Shown here piece by piece: positions 22,857 through 33,854 of a stretch of 64,000 nucleotides of DNA. Made by a program: the position numbers and the translations under genes. Position 1 is the stretch's first letter; every line of letters begins with the position of its first letter. The stretch is from contig JAPNXP010000002.1 in the NCBI GenBank assembly GCA_028753945.1, positions 13,764,001 through 13,828,000 on the forward strand, read 5' to 3'. Below the pieces are notes generated by a model, which had not been told where the DNA came from, did no database searches, and was given only the letters and a program-made list of their open reading frames with translations. Source of the DNA: Hexactinellida sp. DTS-2022. Taxonomy: Eukaryota; Porifera; Hexactinellida.

Positions 22857-24083
22857 GGTGTCCGTGGGGTAAAAACAAGTAAAAATGGCATAGAAGGTTT
22901 GATCGAAGAAGTAGAACATAAGAAAGAGGAGATTAGTACTCGCTTCAAGGCTTATCTAGAAACTCTAAAGGAGACTGAAGCTATGCTCCTTGGAGATTTA
23001 GATGCCTTTTTGGAATGCGCTAAGAAGCTGAAAGATAAACAGACGGAGGAGTTAAAAGAATTAACAGCTACTGAACTATTCATTCAAGAACAGCTAAAAA
23101 CCTCCAATAATGAGATGCTGAAGAAACATGCAAGTACACTCAATAATGACATTAAAGCGTTGAAGTTAAAAATTAATGAAGTACCTCGTATACAAGTTGA
23201 ATGGAAACATCTGAATCTGTGTGAAATGATAAGAGAAGTGTGTTTAATTCCTCATAAATTACATACCAATTACACTAATAAACGCCACCTTATCATGTCA
23301 TCTGCAAAAAATGGTTCTTATATATATTATTGGGATTGTACTTTTGACCAGAAGGATAATAATGTTTATATGATTGCACGATGCACAAATTCTAAAACTC
23401 AAATTCTCATATTCAACCAAAAACTTGGTCTAACTTCATCATTTGACATCCCTTCAGAGCCGTTATGGTTTCCTTGGATCACAACCAACAGTAATTACAT
23501 TTTTATAACTTCAGGGAATAACTGTGTTGATCAAGTGATTCGTGTTTCCAAACTCAACAAGAAGTCTTTAGTGAGATCTCTACCTATCGTACCGCAGAAG
23601 TCCTTTGCTTTGGATGAGTATCTATTCTCAACTTCTTCTTATAGCGTAGTATACAAGTTTAGAATTAGCGATCTTAATAGAATGGAAGATATTCTATTAA
23701 AAGGAGTTAATTTGTTTGGAAAAGACATGAACTTTTCTAATGCCACGGATTTAATCATAGCCGAACATAAATTGTACATTCTTTTCAATTCGCCTACTCT
23801 CCGGGCTCTTTGCTGTTTCAACAGTGGAGGGACTCTCCTCAGGGAAATAATAACGAATTCTCGTAAATTGGAAAGACCTATTAGTTTCTGTTTTGATAAC
23901 GAGAATAATATTATTGTAGCTGATCATAAAATCAGAGCTTTCGATCATTATGGTAGGGAGATAGGATCGTTTGAATTCTCAACAGAAAAATTTAAGTGTG
24001 CAAAAGCTATTACCTTTGATCCAACAACAAATCATTTGATTGTTTTAGCAATTCATAATGATAAATGGCTACATGCATATTAG
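22857..24083 (+). CDS. Coiled-coil/NHL-repeat protein (TRIM-NHL-like, 5' end uncertain)
   Basis: From the likely acceptor at 22856 the frame reads G-V-R-G-V-K-T and continues to TAG at 24081-24083 (408 codons before it). The first in-frame ATG is at 22983, so either an upstream exon supplies the start or the protein begins there. The N-terminal 110 residues are a charged coiled coil (IEEVEHKKEEISTRFKAYLE), as in the B-box-to-NHL linker of TRIM proteins. The rest resembles a six-bladed beta-propeller of NHL type, with weakly conserved blades. No RING or B-box is visible. AATAAA at 24142-24147 is a probable polyadenylation signal. It is related in layout to 58110-59318. Function unknown. Confidence 0.75.
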   Translation, partial: GVRGVKTSKNGIEGLIEEVEHKKEEISTRFKAYLETLKETEAMLLGDLDAFLECAKKLKDKQTEELKELTATELFIQEQLKTSNNEMLKKHASTLNNDIKALKLKINEVPRIQVEWKHLNLCEMIREVCLIPHKLHTNYTNKRHLIMSSAKNGSYIYYWDCTFDQKDNNVYMIARCTNSKTQILIFNQKLGLTSSFDIPSEPLWFPWITTNSNYIFITSGNNCVDQVIRVSKLNKKSLVRSLPIVPQKSFALDEYLFSTSSYSVVYKFRISDLNRMEDILLKGVNLFGKDMNFSNATDLIIAEHKLYILFNSPTLRALCCFNSGGTLLREIITNSRKLERPISFCFDNENNIIVADHKIRAFDHYGREIGSFEFSTEKFKCAKAITFDPTTNHLIVLAIHNDKWLHAY

Positions 24084-26133
24084 TAATTGATTAATTAATT
24101 GATTTTTAACATTTTGTTTTTCACGATTTTTCAAAATCCAAAATAAATTATTTTCTATCCCAGTATTTCTTCTTTCAATTTATACCTGCTACGTATATGA
24201 TTATGATATTTTTATGATTTTGATTCTGCTTTTAATCAATCCCTCACTTGGGCCATTGGCTTATTCGTAGCTTCTGATTTATGCGTAAATCCTTATAGAA
24301 TGCACTAATTTATCCAACTTACTAAATCCTTTCATTTAGTTATATACTGTATGTTAAATACCTTTGAACAGGAATTCATGAACGCCGGAAAGTTTTTAAG
24401 TGTTTCTTATTTCAAAAATAGAGGTTTATAGAGCCACTACCATTCACGTTTATACAAAGCTGATGCACGCTTTAATTTTGCTAAGAGCTTACAATTCCTG
24501 ATCCCTGTTAATTCACTTCCGGGATTATTTATCAATCCCTGGATCCCGAACCTAGTAGCCTATTGCTTTAATTAATAAGTTATATAATGATTTATCATAT
24601 TCAATTACCTGTTCTGTTTCTGTATATTAATTAAATAGTATTATGATTAGAATTCGATTAATTCCTCGGCGAATAGTATACGTATTACGTAACTTAAGAG
24701 GTTCCTCTATTTTTAGTACCTGTTTAGTACCATCTCTGAAGAACTTCACAATTATGCTGTTATTAATCCCTGGATTAGAAAAAGTCAATGCCGGATTCCG
24801 GGGTTAGAAAAAGTCAATCCCGGGATTGTAATTGGTGGTCCGTTTTAATTTTAAAGGAATATCATTATTTTTGTTCTTTTAATAATTACTACGTAATAAG
24901 AATTGGACTGGTTCATTATTGTAGTTGTCAAAAAAATATAATTTAGTCGGGTAAATATTCCAATGCCAATTTCAACTCTTAAATTGTTTTTCAACAAAGT
25001 AGGATTGCACTAAACTAAAGGGTCAGTTACCCAGAATAGGAGCACACTGCTTTCAATGACGATGATCACGTTCAGCTTAAATTTTATATTAATATTCTCG
25101 AGTTAGTGCTTATGCATTGACAATATATTTGAACTAATGCATGTGGCCTTGCAAGTTCAAATTCCTGGATATTCAATTGCATGAAACCTGTTGATTATTG
25201 TCATGGAAAATGAATATTATTCTAGTTAACTAATAAATAGGCTTCATGAGTCAATCATATTAGTATGTCCATAAAATATTAACTATTTAAATTATTGATC
25301 AATTCAGTTTATATCTGATATTATTGGCGTTAATGGTAAATATGATTATACTATAGTAACTATGGTTAGAATTGTGCAACCGTATCTCCCCGAATAAGCG
25401 CCCCAGCACTTGTTTTCGTGGCCCAAATTTTTCCTAAGATTTTTTTGAAAAGTCCAGAAATAATATTTACATGGATTCTAAATGTCCTCAGCGACAGTAA
25501 CAGACCGAAATTTCCTAATCAATGTAATTACACTTAAGTTATCAACTAATGGGTATTAATATTTTTAATTAATTGCCATTGTTATTGACCTGACACTTTT
25601 GGGGGAAATACGATTTATCTCTTCGCCTGAATGTAAAAATATATTTTACTTGTACCTGATTTTGCTCTGAAATCAAATAATTTTATACGCTTTAGATGTC
25701 TGACCATTCTTGATAAATTCTGAGGAGTTTCGTTATTGTAATTTTTATAATTATAATTATTGATACTAGGGAACAGTAGGGGATTATTTTAAGCTCCAAT
25801 GATTTAATTTTGTATAGTAATTAATAATTTTCTGAAATAACGAACTACAAATTGTGAAATAGCAAACATTGCATTTATTATTTTATGCGATTATTTATAC
25901 TTACGATCCTCTGGGCTCGCTTCGTGAGGATTCTCACGAATCCCGCTTTGCGGCATTTGTTCGCATGTTTTAATAATCTATATTTGTCATCTCGGCCGAC
26001 CTACTGTCACATTTTGCAGACATGTGTTGGTAATAGAAATCCTTAAAATATCCCCTATTAGATACCAACTCAATATATTAGTATACTATTATCCGTATTT
26101 ACTGAACCGTTGTTATTCCATATACGGAGATCA
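24084..26133. other. Intergenic region before the TRP channel gene
   Basis: AT-rich and without convincing genes. A direct repeat lies near 24760-24835 (two copies of TTAGAAAAAGTCAAT with GGATT flanks). Near 25910-25970 a short GC-rich hairpin-prone stretch occurs (CTCGCTTCGTGAGGATTCTCACGAATCCCGC). The last few hundred bases should include the promoter of the next gene. Confidence 0.5.
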
Positions 26134-29100
26134 ATGGCAGAGCAGGATTCTCCTAAACACCTGCCTCTTATCAATCTCTCCATTGAAAGCAATAGTCCCC
26201 AGCATTCGACTGTTTCCATCGGTAAGTCTTCAGGGAAATCTTCTTCACAAGCTCTATCTCGATTCTGTAGATACCATAGTAAGCATTCTAGCTTGTTTGA
26301 TATTAAAAAAATTCAGGTCATTACCAACAAACAGGATGTGTATATAGGAGATTTATTGTTAGCTTCCGAAGAGCGTCGCATTTCTGAGCCTGAATTAGTC
26401 GAACTGTCTCTCCTTCATCTCAAAACCGGGAATACTTTCCATATCAATAAACAGCTGCTGAAATTCATTCCCCTCGCTCAGCTACCTAACTACCAGCATG
26501 AAATTATCGATTTAGGTAATATAACTGGGTTAGATTATTATTGGCATACCGCCCCTGACTTGAAGACGTTGGCTAAAGCCCATAGTTTATTTCCATTGCA
26601 TTATGCAGCCGAACGCTCACCAAGTGAAATAATTATTTGGATGCTAAGTCAAACTGATTCGAGGGATTTATTCGAGATTTCCGATTCTAATGGGAACTCT
26701 CTGTTGCACGCAGTTTGTAAATCTAGCAATCCTGAATCGTTTAAAACCTGCTTTGACTGCTTCAAGGAAGATAATAAAGTCCTTTCCGACACAGTTTCCC
26801 GCCCAAATAACGCATACCAGACACCCCTATACATCGCTATGCAGATTCAATTCCAAGTTGCTGTTGAGGTTTTGTTAGAATCAGGTGTTGATCCAATGGC
26901 ATCAGGTCCTGGTGGGGTTACACCTATTCATTTAGCCGCTCAAAAAGGAAACCTGTACATGCTGCACCTGTTGCTGAGACAAGCGGATTCCAGGCGCTCT
27001 GAACTGAAGAAGTTGCTGGCTAAAATAGTTACCTTAGAGACCGGCGATGAGATTACTATAATGCAGATGGCACCGCCTGATGTCATTAGTCTGCTCGTGC
27101 AGTTCGGAGCCGACCCAGACTCGGTCCGTGGGGAGACAAGCGCGTCTCCGATCTTCCAGGCCGCGCATGACCAGAACATTGAGCTTATGCGGGTGCTGCT
27201 TGAGGCCGGGGCTAACCCAAATATGCAGAACAAATCCGGTAATACGCCGCTCATGGAGGCTATTTCTGTCGGCAGTATTGAAGCAGTTTCTATTCTACTG
27301 GATGCCGGATCCTCTCCGAACATGCCCAACAACGCAGGTTTCAATGCTATCAATCAGTGCGCGCAGTATGGTCATGTTGAAATTCTAGACTTGCTAGTGA
27401 GGGCAGGCGGACTGCTCGTGAGTGACCAGATGTTCACGTCGGCACTGCACTCAGCTGCTTTCTGGGACGAAGCTGAGATTTTACGAATAATGTTAACGAA
27501 GTATAATGCAAACGTGAATGCGCTCAGCAAAATTAACACACTGCCTATACACCCGGCTATTCGGAAAGGTCATTCTAGCTGTCTCCGCGTGTTGATTGAG
27601 GAAGGTGCGAATATTTCGTTTAAGTCCGCGCAAACCGGTGATACACTCTTGCATCTTGCTGTGAGGGAGAACCAACGTGAGGCCGTACGGCTGTTAGTTA
27701 AGGCCCGCCTCAATCAGGATGAGTTTGATAATGAGAACTTAACTCCACTAATGCTGGCTGTTCAGCTTAATCGCCATGACCTTATTCCCATTCTATTCGC
27801 GGCAGGCGCCAGTTTAGATAGGAAAAACCTGGAAGGTAATACTCCACTGCACATCGCGGCTAATTACCGATCACTAAGATCTGCTAAGTGCATTCTCGAT
27901 CTAATGCATACGCTACAAAATTCGAAAATCGATATTTGTTTATTCGAGGAGAAAAACCACAAAGGCGAAACACCTTTCGATATTAGCCTTAACAAACCGA
28001 AAGAATCTGTTTCTCGGTTATTCATTGAATATGCAAGTAATGAATACTTATTAAGACCACCTGAAGGCGAACAGTCAGTTGTAGAAACTGGGAAAAGACG
28101 TTTTTCCAGACCAAATGTAAACTTGTCGATACCGCTAAATATTTTCCATCGAGTAATGAACAATTACAGATTTAAGACAATGCATGTTTTGCAAGAAAAA
28201 ATGGTTTCTGAAGACTCGCAGAGCGTGACGCTAACCGCCTCTTTTCTAGATTTCGATGATTCAGGCTTTTTACCAGATAACCCACAGTTTAATTTTCGTT
28301 CAAAGACAATAATGCATAAGCTATTTGAGTGCGCAGAAACCGAGGTCAAGTTTCACCCATTAGTTAATATTATAGTTAACAAAAAGATAGCAATATATCG
28401 CAATTGGTATTTCTTCTCTTTCATACTCTACTTTGTGTATCTTCTCTTTTTGTCTTACGCATTGTTTCAGGCTACAACGAGTTGTGATCCACTCTATTAC
28501 TTAGATGTATCAGATTTTATTCGATTGTTTTCTGAGATAGTAGTCATATTCTATGTAATTTCTTTCTTTCTCTCAGAAATCGTTGAGTTTTGGGTTGATT
28601 GGTATAATATAATTCAAGAAAAAAGTCTTGAAATCCAAGGAAACGAACCCATCAAACCAGAAAATTCAAGCCAAATTAGTAATTTCATTCAAGCAACCGA
28701 CAAAAAGACTTTTTATTTTCTTTCTGCCATCCTCTCTTACTTTTCTGACTTGTACAACTTCCTAGACATCAGTTCTATTCTCTTTGTTCTGTTTGTGTTT
28801 GTGTTACGGCTATCTGGTTCCCCTGTACAGTGGATTTTTGCCTCAATAATGTACATCATAAATATATTCCGTTTGTTTAAGTATATACGAATTATTCCGG
28901 CACTAGGTGCATACTCAGTCATAATATTCAGAATTTTCCTAATTGATATGCCAAAGTTTTTAACAGTGTTTATCATTATTTTCTGCGGTTTCTACGGTGG
29001 TGCTCTTCTTGCGCTTCGCTTTTCCCCCATTACTACCAACCCAACTAATGACCCGCTAAGTATTAACTGCACTAGTACTACTTTAAATTTTTTCGGTCAC

Positions 29101-29868
29101 ACAAATGTTTTCCGCGATCTCATGATCACAGGCGTGCTATTGCTAGTTGATGGAGGCGCCAGCGGACACGAAGCCGACATTATACTGAGTTACCATTGGT
29201 ATTTTGAGATGGTGTATATTGCCTCAGCATTTCTAATATCCGTGGTACTTAGTAATATACTAATCGCTCAGCTTACAGCCACGTACTCACAGATTTCAGT
29301 TCAGAACGAATTGCATTATAAACTGGAATTAGTTGTAACTCTCGAGCATTCTTCGAATCTGTTCTTTTTCTGTGGAACACGCCCGCGTAGGCACTGTACA
29401 TTTCAACGCATTAATCTTCCCACACAGCTTTGGGAGGATTTGACTATGCAAAGCTATTCGAAAACAACAGAAGAGCTCTTGTATGATGTTACAGAGGATT
29501 TACATGAGTTCCGACAAGAAGTTGGTCAAGATTTGGAAATTAATCTAAAGTCGAGTTCTGATCTTCATACAAAGGTTGAGAACATCGAAGAAATGTCGAG
29601 TCTCTGTCTCAAGAATATCTCAGAAATCGCTTTACATCAAGAAACACTATTGAATAAAGAAGGGATTATAACAGATAAAACTTCTCAAACTGGAATAGAC
29701 GCTAAATTATCCGGTATTATATCACAATCTCGCTCAGATATGGACCAACAAATGAAGTATTTGGGAGAATTAGAATCTCGAATGGAAGAGAGGTTCCAAC
29801 GTTTAGGTAACCAGTTAGAAGAACGATTAAAATTACTCGATGAACGTATTCAAACACTACAGCATTAG
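26134..29868 (+). CDS. Ankyrin-repeat TRP-like cation channel
   Basis: Predicted plasma-membrane cation channel of 1,244 residues. The frame is open from 26110, but the first ATG is 26134 (MAEQDSPK). Residues about 140-620 carry around a dozen ankyrin repeats (for example GVTPIHLAAQKGNLYMLHLLL, GNTPLMEAISVGSIEAVSILL, GNTPLHIAANY). Six membrane helices follow (about 745-1040). A pore-region segment with NVFRDLMITGVLLLVDGG leads into the last helix, VVLSNILIAQLTATYSQI, a TRP-like S6 end. The last 100 residues are coiled coil (MKYLGELESRMEERFQRLGNQ). The ankyrin-plus-six-helix layout is closest to TRPA channels, but I cannot place the subfamily with certainty. It is intronless, which is unusual for a gene of this size. 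Confidence 0.88.
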   Translation: MAEQDSPKHLPLINLSIESNSPQHSTVSIGKSSGKSSSQALSRFCRYHSKHSSLFDIKKIQVITNKQDVYIGDLLLASEERRISEPELVELSLLHLKTGNTFHINKQLLKFIPLAQLPNYQHEIIDLGNITGLDYYWHTAPDLKTLAKAHSLFPLHYAAERSPSEIIIWMLSQTDSRDLFEISDSNGNSLLHAVCKSSNPESFKTCFDCFKEDNKVLSDTVSRPNNAYQTPLYIAMQIQFQVAVEVLLESGVDPMASGPGGVTPIHLAAQKGNLYMLHLLLRQADSRRSELKKLLAKIVTLETGDEITIMQMAPPDVISLLVQFGADPDSVRGETSASPIFQAAHDQNIELMRVLLEAGANPNMQNKSGNTPLMEAISVGSIEAVSILLDAGSSPNMPNNAGFNAINQCAQYGHVEILDLLVRAGGLLVSDQMFTSALHSAAFWDEAEILRIMLTKYNANVNALSKINTLPIHPAIRKGHSSCLRVLIEEGANISFKSAQTGDTLLHLAVRENQREAVRLLVKARLNQDEFDNENLTPLMLAVQLNRHDLIPILFAAGASLDRKNLEGNTPLHIAANYRSLRSAKCILDLMHTLQNSKIDICLFEEKNHKGETPFDISLNKPKESVSRLFIEYASNEYLLRPPEGEQSVVETGKRRFSRPNVNLSIPLNIFHRVMNNYRFKTMHVLQEKMVSEDSQSVTLTASFLDFDDSGFLPDNPQFNFRSKTIMHKLFECAETEVKFHPLVNIIVNKKIAIYRNWYFFSFILYFVYLLFLSYALFQATTSCDPLYYLDVSDFIRLFSEIVVIFYVISFFLSEIVEFWVDWYNIIQEKSLEIQGNEPIKPENSSQISNFIQATDKKTFYFLSAILSYFSDLYNFLDISSILFVLFVFVLRLSGSPVQWIFASIMYIINIFRLFKYIRIIPALGAYSVIIFRIFLIDMPKFLTVFIIIFCGFYGGALLALRFSPITTNPTNDPLSINCTSTTLNFFGHTNVFRDLMITGVLLLVDGGASGHEADIILSYHWYFEMVYIASAFLISVVLSNILIAQLTATYSQISVQNELHYKLELVVTLEHSSNLFFFCGTRPRRHCTFQRINLPTQLWEDLTMQSYSKTTEELLYDVTEDLHEFRQEVGQDLEINLKSSSDLHTKVENIEEMSSLCLKNISEIALHQETLLNKEGIITDKTSQTGIDAKLSGIISQSRSDMDQQMKYLGELESRMEERFQRLGNQLEERLKLLDERIQTLQH

Positions 29869-30643
29869 TTAAACTCGTACTAACATTTCCCTATACCTAT
29901 TTTATATTTATTTATTTATTTTTCCCTTAATAATACTTATTCTGTAGTAAATATGAACACGTTTTTAACTTACATTTATATGAAATAGTTTATTTATTCT
30001 GATGTATTAACAGTTGCATTTCTACGTATCAACAGCCAAATACATGTACATATCCTGGACCTGGGCGTGACCTATGTGACTTTTAGAGGAGCTCCAAGCA
30101 AGGCTTTTCTGTTAACTGGTTCTAATTTTTCGACTAATAAGTAAATTTCTCAAATTTTTGCTCAATATGACCATTAATTTGTCACATAAACTAAAGGAAA
30201 TTCAAAATAATTATAGCTTTTTTATGGAATATGAAATAAATAATTGTGGATTCTGTAGAAGCTACCCTTGACTACCACCGCCAGCAAATATCCGGTGCCT
30301 GCCATTAATTTCATTTGTTCTCGATCCGTGACCATTAGGAATAGATACTAAACTATCTATTTAATTGAATGATTAATTTTCATTAACCAATGATAAGTCA
30401 GCTAGCAGTACGTCACTAGAATAGTTAAATGAAAGTCTTCTTTCAAAGATTATATGTACTAATTAAATATATGTGAATTATCTCAGAGATGGTGCAAGAT
30501 AGAAGAAACAAATTTATCGGTTGATCTTTATCCACGTAACGCCTCAATATATGGGTCTTTACACCTTGAGGTGATGATGGCATTGTCCAAAAAACATGTT
30601 TTTACAATTTTTCTAATTCGGAATTTCCAAGGTATTTTTGGTG
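29869..30643. other. 3' flank of TRP-like gene
   Basis: AT-rich, beginning with a T-rich tract (TTTATATTTATTTATTTATTTTTCCC) typical of a 3' UTR. No gene or clear element seen. Confidence 0.5.
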
Positions 30644-31106
30644 TATATGTTATGTCGATTTTGTCAAATAGTCGATTTTACAAAATCAACATCCAAAATG
30701 TCGATTTTGTAAAATCAACATACAAACTTAAGTTTAATTTGTAAAATAGTTGATTTTATAAAATCGACATTTTAAATTAGTTGATTTTGTAAAATCGACA
30801 TTTCAGAATGTCGATTTTACCAAATCAACTAATTTAAAATGTTGATTTTATAAAATCGACATATTTTATTCGTTGATTTTGCAAAATCACCCTAGAATAT
30901 TTTTTCATTCTAGTAAAAACATTTCGTTTTGGTAAAAACTTTCTTCATACAAGTCGGTATACACTTGGATGAAGCGAATTCTGAACAAAATGCAATAAAA
31001 CCTAGGCTTATACGATTAATATAGCCAAACTCGAGCACTTGTTTTAGTTCCGTTGATTCATGTTGATTTTGTAAAATCAACATTTGACAAAATCGACATA
31101 ACATAT
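30644..31106. repeat. Inverted-repeat element built of reiterated TCGATTTT palindromes (copy 1)
   Basis: Termini are TATATGTTATGTCGATTTTG and its reverse complement. From about 30665 to 30890 it consists of short alternating palindromes of the type TCGATTTTGTAAAATCGA joined by ACATTTTAAATTAGT-like spacers. A unique segment follows (TTTTTCATTCTAGTAAAAAC ... CACTTGTTTTAGTTCCGTTG). Copy 2 at 50720-51394 is inverted and longer. Confidence 0.88.
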
Positions 31107-31195
31107 ATAAAGGATTCTACATGTACAGAAAAATGTGAATCCATCACCTACAATCATAATCTTAATTTTAAAACTAGAATATTTGCGAAAAAATT

Positions 31196-31308
31196 TAAAT
31201 TACAGCTGTGCTGACAACATGTTCTTTTTTTGGAGGCACTATCAATCAACCAACTACCAAAATATAGTGCCTCCAAAGGTACACGCTGTCAGCATAACTG
31301 TAATTTTA
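31196..31308. repeat. Small stem-loop repeat
   Basis: Outer arms TAAATTACAGCTGTGCTGAC (31196-31215) and GTCAGCATAACTGTAATTTTA (31288-31308) pair with a few mismatches. Inner arms TGGAGGCACTAT (31231-31242) and ATAGTGCCTCCA (31264-31275) pair perfectly. Probably a very small non-autonomous transposon; it could also form an RNA hairpin if transcribed. Confidence 0.75.
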
Positions 31309-31515
31309 GATTTTTATGGGTAGAATTAATTAGTAATCTTAACTGATAATTTGCATCTTTGTCAACAAATATTCTATATACCTATGATTGTACTAAATAA
31401 TACGTACAATAAAACCATTAATTTGCCTCGGTTAAGACCTACGTACAGCTTAACTTATGTTACTTATCCGCTTTAGGAAGCAAAAACGACTAGCGCATAG
31501 TTAGCTGACATTTTT

Positions 31516-32378
31516 CAGGATTGCCAACTCTCCCGCTTTTAACCTTTTTTCCCCTCACACCGCCCTCCCGCTAAACTCCCGATTTTTTGTAATTGTTCTA
31601 TAATTAGATTTTATTATATATAAATAAAATAACGGGATTTTTTGTTAAAATTACTCAAGATACGAGTACCAACTTTGCTTTACTCATTACTTGTAATTTA
31701 GTTATGATCCTTTAGACCACTTATTAATATTTTTAATATTTTATTAATATTCTCAAACTAGGAAGAAAATGATCAAAAAATGCCGCCTACATCCCCCAGA
31801 AAGTTGTTGTACTATACGTGATACTGAAGGTTTTTTCTCGTTTAGTTTATTAGTCGATCTATGCAACCAGGGTGGAATATCCTTTTGAACACATTTTACA
31901 AATTTTATGGCATCATCATCACGAAATTCCTTGAAATCTCAAGATAAGTGTCTTAAATACGACAACTTTTGAAGATATTTAAGTCGGCTACATGCCTACA
32001 TCTATATAAAATGGAAAAAAAATATTTGTAGAAACTTTAAAATTTTTAGAAATCTAATTATTTAATCTGGCTAGTATTTCGTTTTTGTTGTATTATTGCA
32101 TACATTGGGTCAATCAATACGAGATACGCGGGAAAAATTGATTGCTAGAACAAGAAAAATACGCGTTTCTTAATTAATTGTAGATATCCAAACCTACTAA
32201 CTAGTGATATTGTATCGTTCTATTCAAGATAAATTCAAAAATAACATATTTTCTCAGTTTGCCTCTTTTCTCCCGCTATTCTTCCGCTATTTTAATCATC
32301 GACCTCCCGCTTTTTGGTAAAACTCCCGCCAAAATGGCAACCCTCCCGATTTTTGGTTTCCAGAGGTTGGCATCCCTG
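31516..32378. mobile_element. hAT-like non-autonomous element
   Basis: Termini are CAGGATTGCCAACTCTCCCG and GAGGTTGGCATCCCTG; subterminal CTCCCGC/CTCCCGAT motifs recur at both ends. Flanking bases ACATTTTT and CATTTTGA share only CATTTT, so the duplication is imperfect. No coding sequence for a transposase is visible. Confidence 0.75.
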
Positions 32379-33005
32379 CATTTTGATTCTAATAATATAG
32401 ATATACACGTGACTAATAATGTATATTCCCTAATTGGTGGGACCCTTTAATAAGTTGCATACTTCAGTTTGTAAGTTTAAAACTATGAATTTTAGTGGAT
32501 TTCTACTAAAATTCTTTTTGACTGAAGGCCAAGACGAGCGTTGTATTTACTTTGTTAATTACCTTATATAGCTTTACTTTAGATATTATATTACACGCCA
32601 CAGCCCACAGGTTTGAAGTAAATCGGTAACTAGTGTCTAATTGGTTGTTAAAGTTAATCTATCAAAAGGCAGGATACGTGGACAAGTTCGCCGAAGGCTA
32701 AACTCTTTTCTACCAAAGTAATAATTTTAGCTTAGGGTGATCATCGCAATGTACATAGAACAGAAGGGCATATCTAAGAGCATATCTTTATATTTCTTAT
32801 TTGTTTTGTATATTGAGTCGCGTTCATTAGGTATTATAAGATTTCATAATTATAAAGAGGGCGAAGGCTATTACCTCCCAATCCAGTTAAAATAGGTTAC
32901 TTTACATTAGTTTTTAATGCTACTTATTTTTAACCAAAATTACATGATGTCATTATCTAAAGTTCTAAACGTTAATAGCTTGCGATCATCTGCTACTGTG
33001 AGTTA
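32379..33005. other. Region upstream of NHL-only gene
   Basis: AT-rich, no element recognised. The frame of the downstream gene stays open only back to 32979, so any coiled-coil exon would have to be upstream; none was identified. Confidence 0.45.
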
Positions 33006-33854
33006 ATGTTAATGTCCCACTCAAGTTATCTACCAGTCGTTGATTATACAAAGAAAGGTGATGCAATACTGAATACCAACTGTAACTGTAAAGAAAGTAG
33101 ATATATTAGTCTGATATCCAATCCAGTTGCCATAGCTGTGGACTATTATACTAATAATATTTATATTGCTAATCAGAAAAGCAGAAAAGTGAACGTGTTC
33201 AATAGAGAAGCCAATTTCTTGTTCAATTTCGGTGTAGGAAATTCAAATAGAATTGGATTTTTCTTTTTCCCAGCCTCTATTTCAATACATAACATGATCG
33301 TATATGTGAAGATGAACGGTTTTAATCGCTTGTTTGTGTTCGATTTGAGTGGAAATTTTCTCACTCAAATAAAAACTAAGTCCAACAGATGTGACGGATT
33401 TGCTATTGAACAAATATATGGAGATATTTATGTATGTGACAACACCAATGGGGAAATACATGTTTTGTTGAACGACTATCCATTTACTTATCAATTTGCA
33501 AACGGGATTGTTGGAGATCAACTTGATATACAATTAACTAAGGATTACATTTATGTGTTATCTAATAAGAATCCTTATTTGTATCTTTTCAATTACAATC
33601 GAACTCAAATTCAGACCCATATTCCGGAGTATGTTCTCAAACAGCTGAATCTACCGTTTGGACTTGTCATAGATGGAGCTGGTAATCTTTTCTTATGTAA
33701 TTGCGAACTGTCGTATAGTATTCTTATTCTTGACTCAAAAGGTAAAGTTCTGCAAAAAATTAAATCTTCTATATCTAAGCCACTCTCAATAACAATCGAC
33801 TCAAATGGAAGAATAATAATTGTTGATCGTGGTAATTGCATTGATATATATTGA
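33006..33854 (+). CDS. NHL-repeat beta-propeller protein without coiled coil
   Basis: A 282-residue frame from ATG to TGA. NHL-like blades are seen: NPVAIAVDYYTNNIYIANQKSRKVNVFN, GFAIEQIYGDIYVCDNTNGEIHV, LPFGLVIDGAGNLFLCN, KPLSITIDSNGRIIIVDRGNCIDIY. It lacks the coiled coil of the proteins at 22857 and 58110 and starts about where their propeller starts. It is therefore either a propeller-only member, like 60632-61453, or a gene whose 5' exon I have missed. Such propellers bind RNA or protein; the target here is unknown. Confidence 0.72.
   Translation: MLMSHSSYLPVVDYTKKGDAILNTNCNCKESRYISLISNPVAIAVDYYTNNIYIANQKSRKVNVFNREANFLFNFGVGNSNRIGFFFFPASISIHNMIVYVKMNGFNRLFVFDLSGNFLTQIKTKSNRCDGFAIEQIYGDIYVCDNTNGEIHVLLNDYPFTYQFANGIVGDQLDIQLTKDYIYVLSNKNPYLYLFNYNRTQIQTHIPEYVLKQLNLPFGLVIDGAGNLFLCNCELSYSILILDSKGKVLQKIKSSISKPLSITIDSNGRIIIVDRGNCIDIY

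Noticed and set aside
26940..27353. 137-codon minus-strand frame
   Set aside because: Opposite-strand shadow of the ankyrin repeats of the TRP-like gene.
30644..30890. CRISPR-like or tRNA-like palindromic repeats
   Set aside because: Units vary and the spacers are the same short AT word; the whole has transposon-like inverted ends and a second copy elsewhere.
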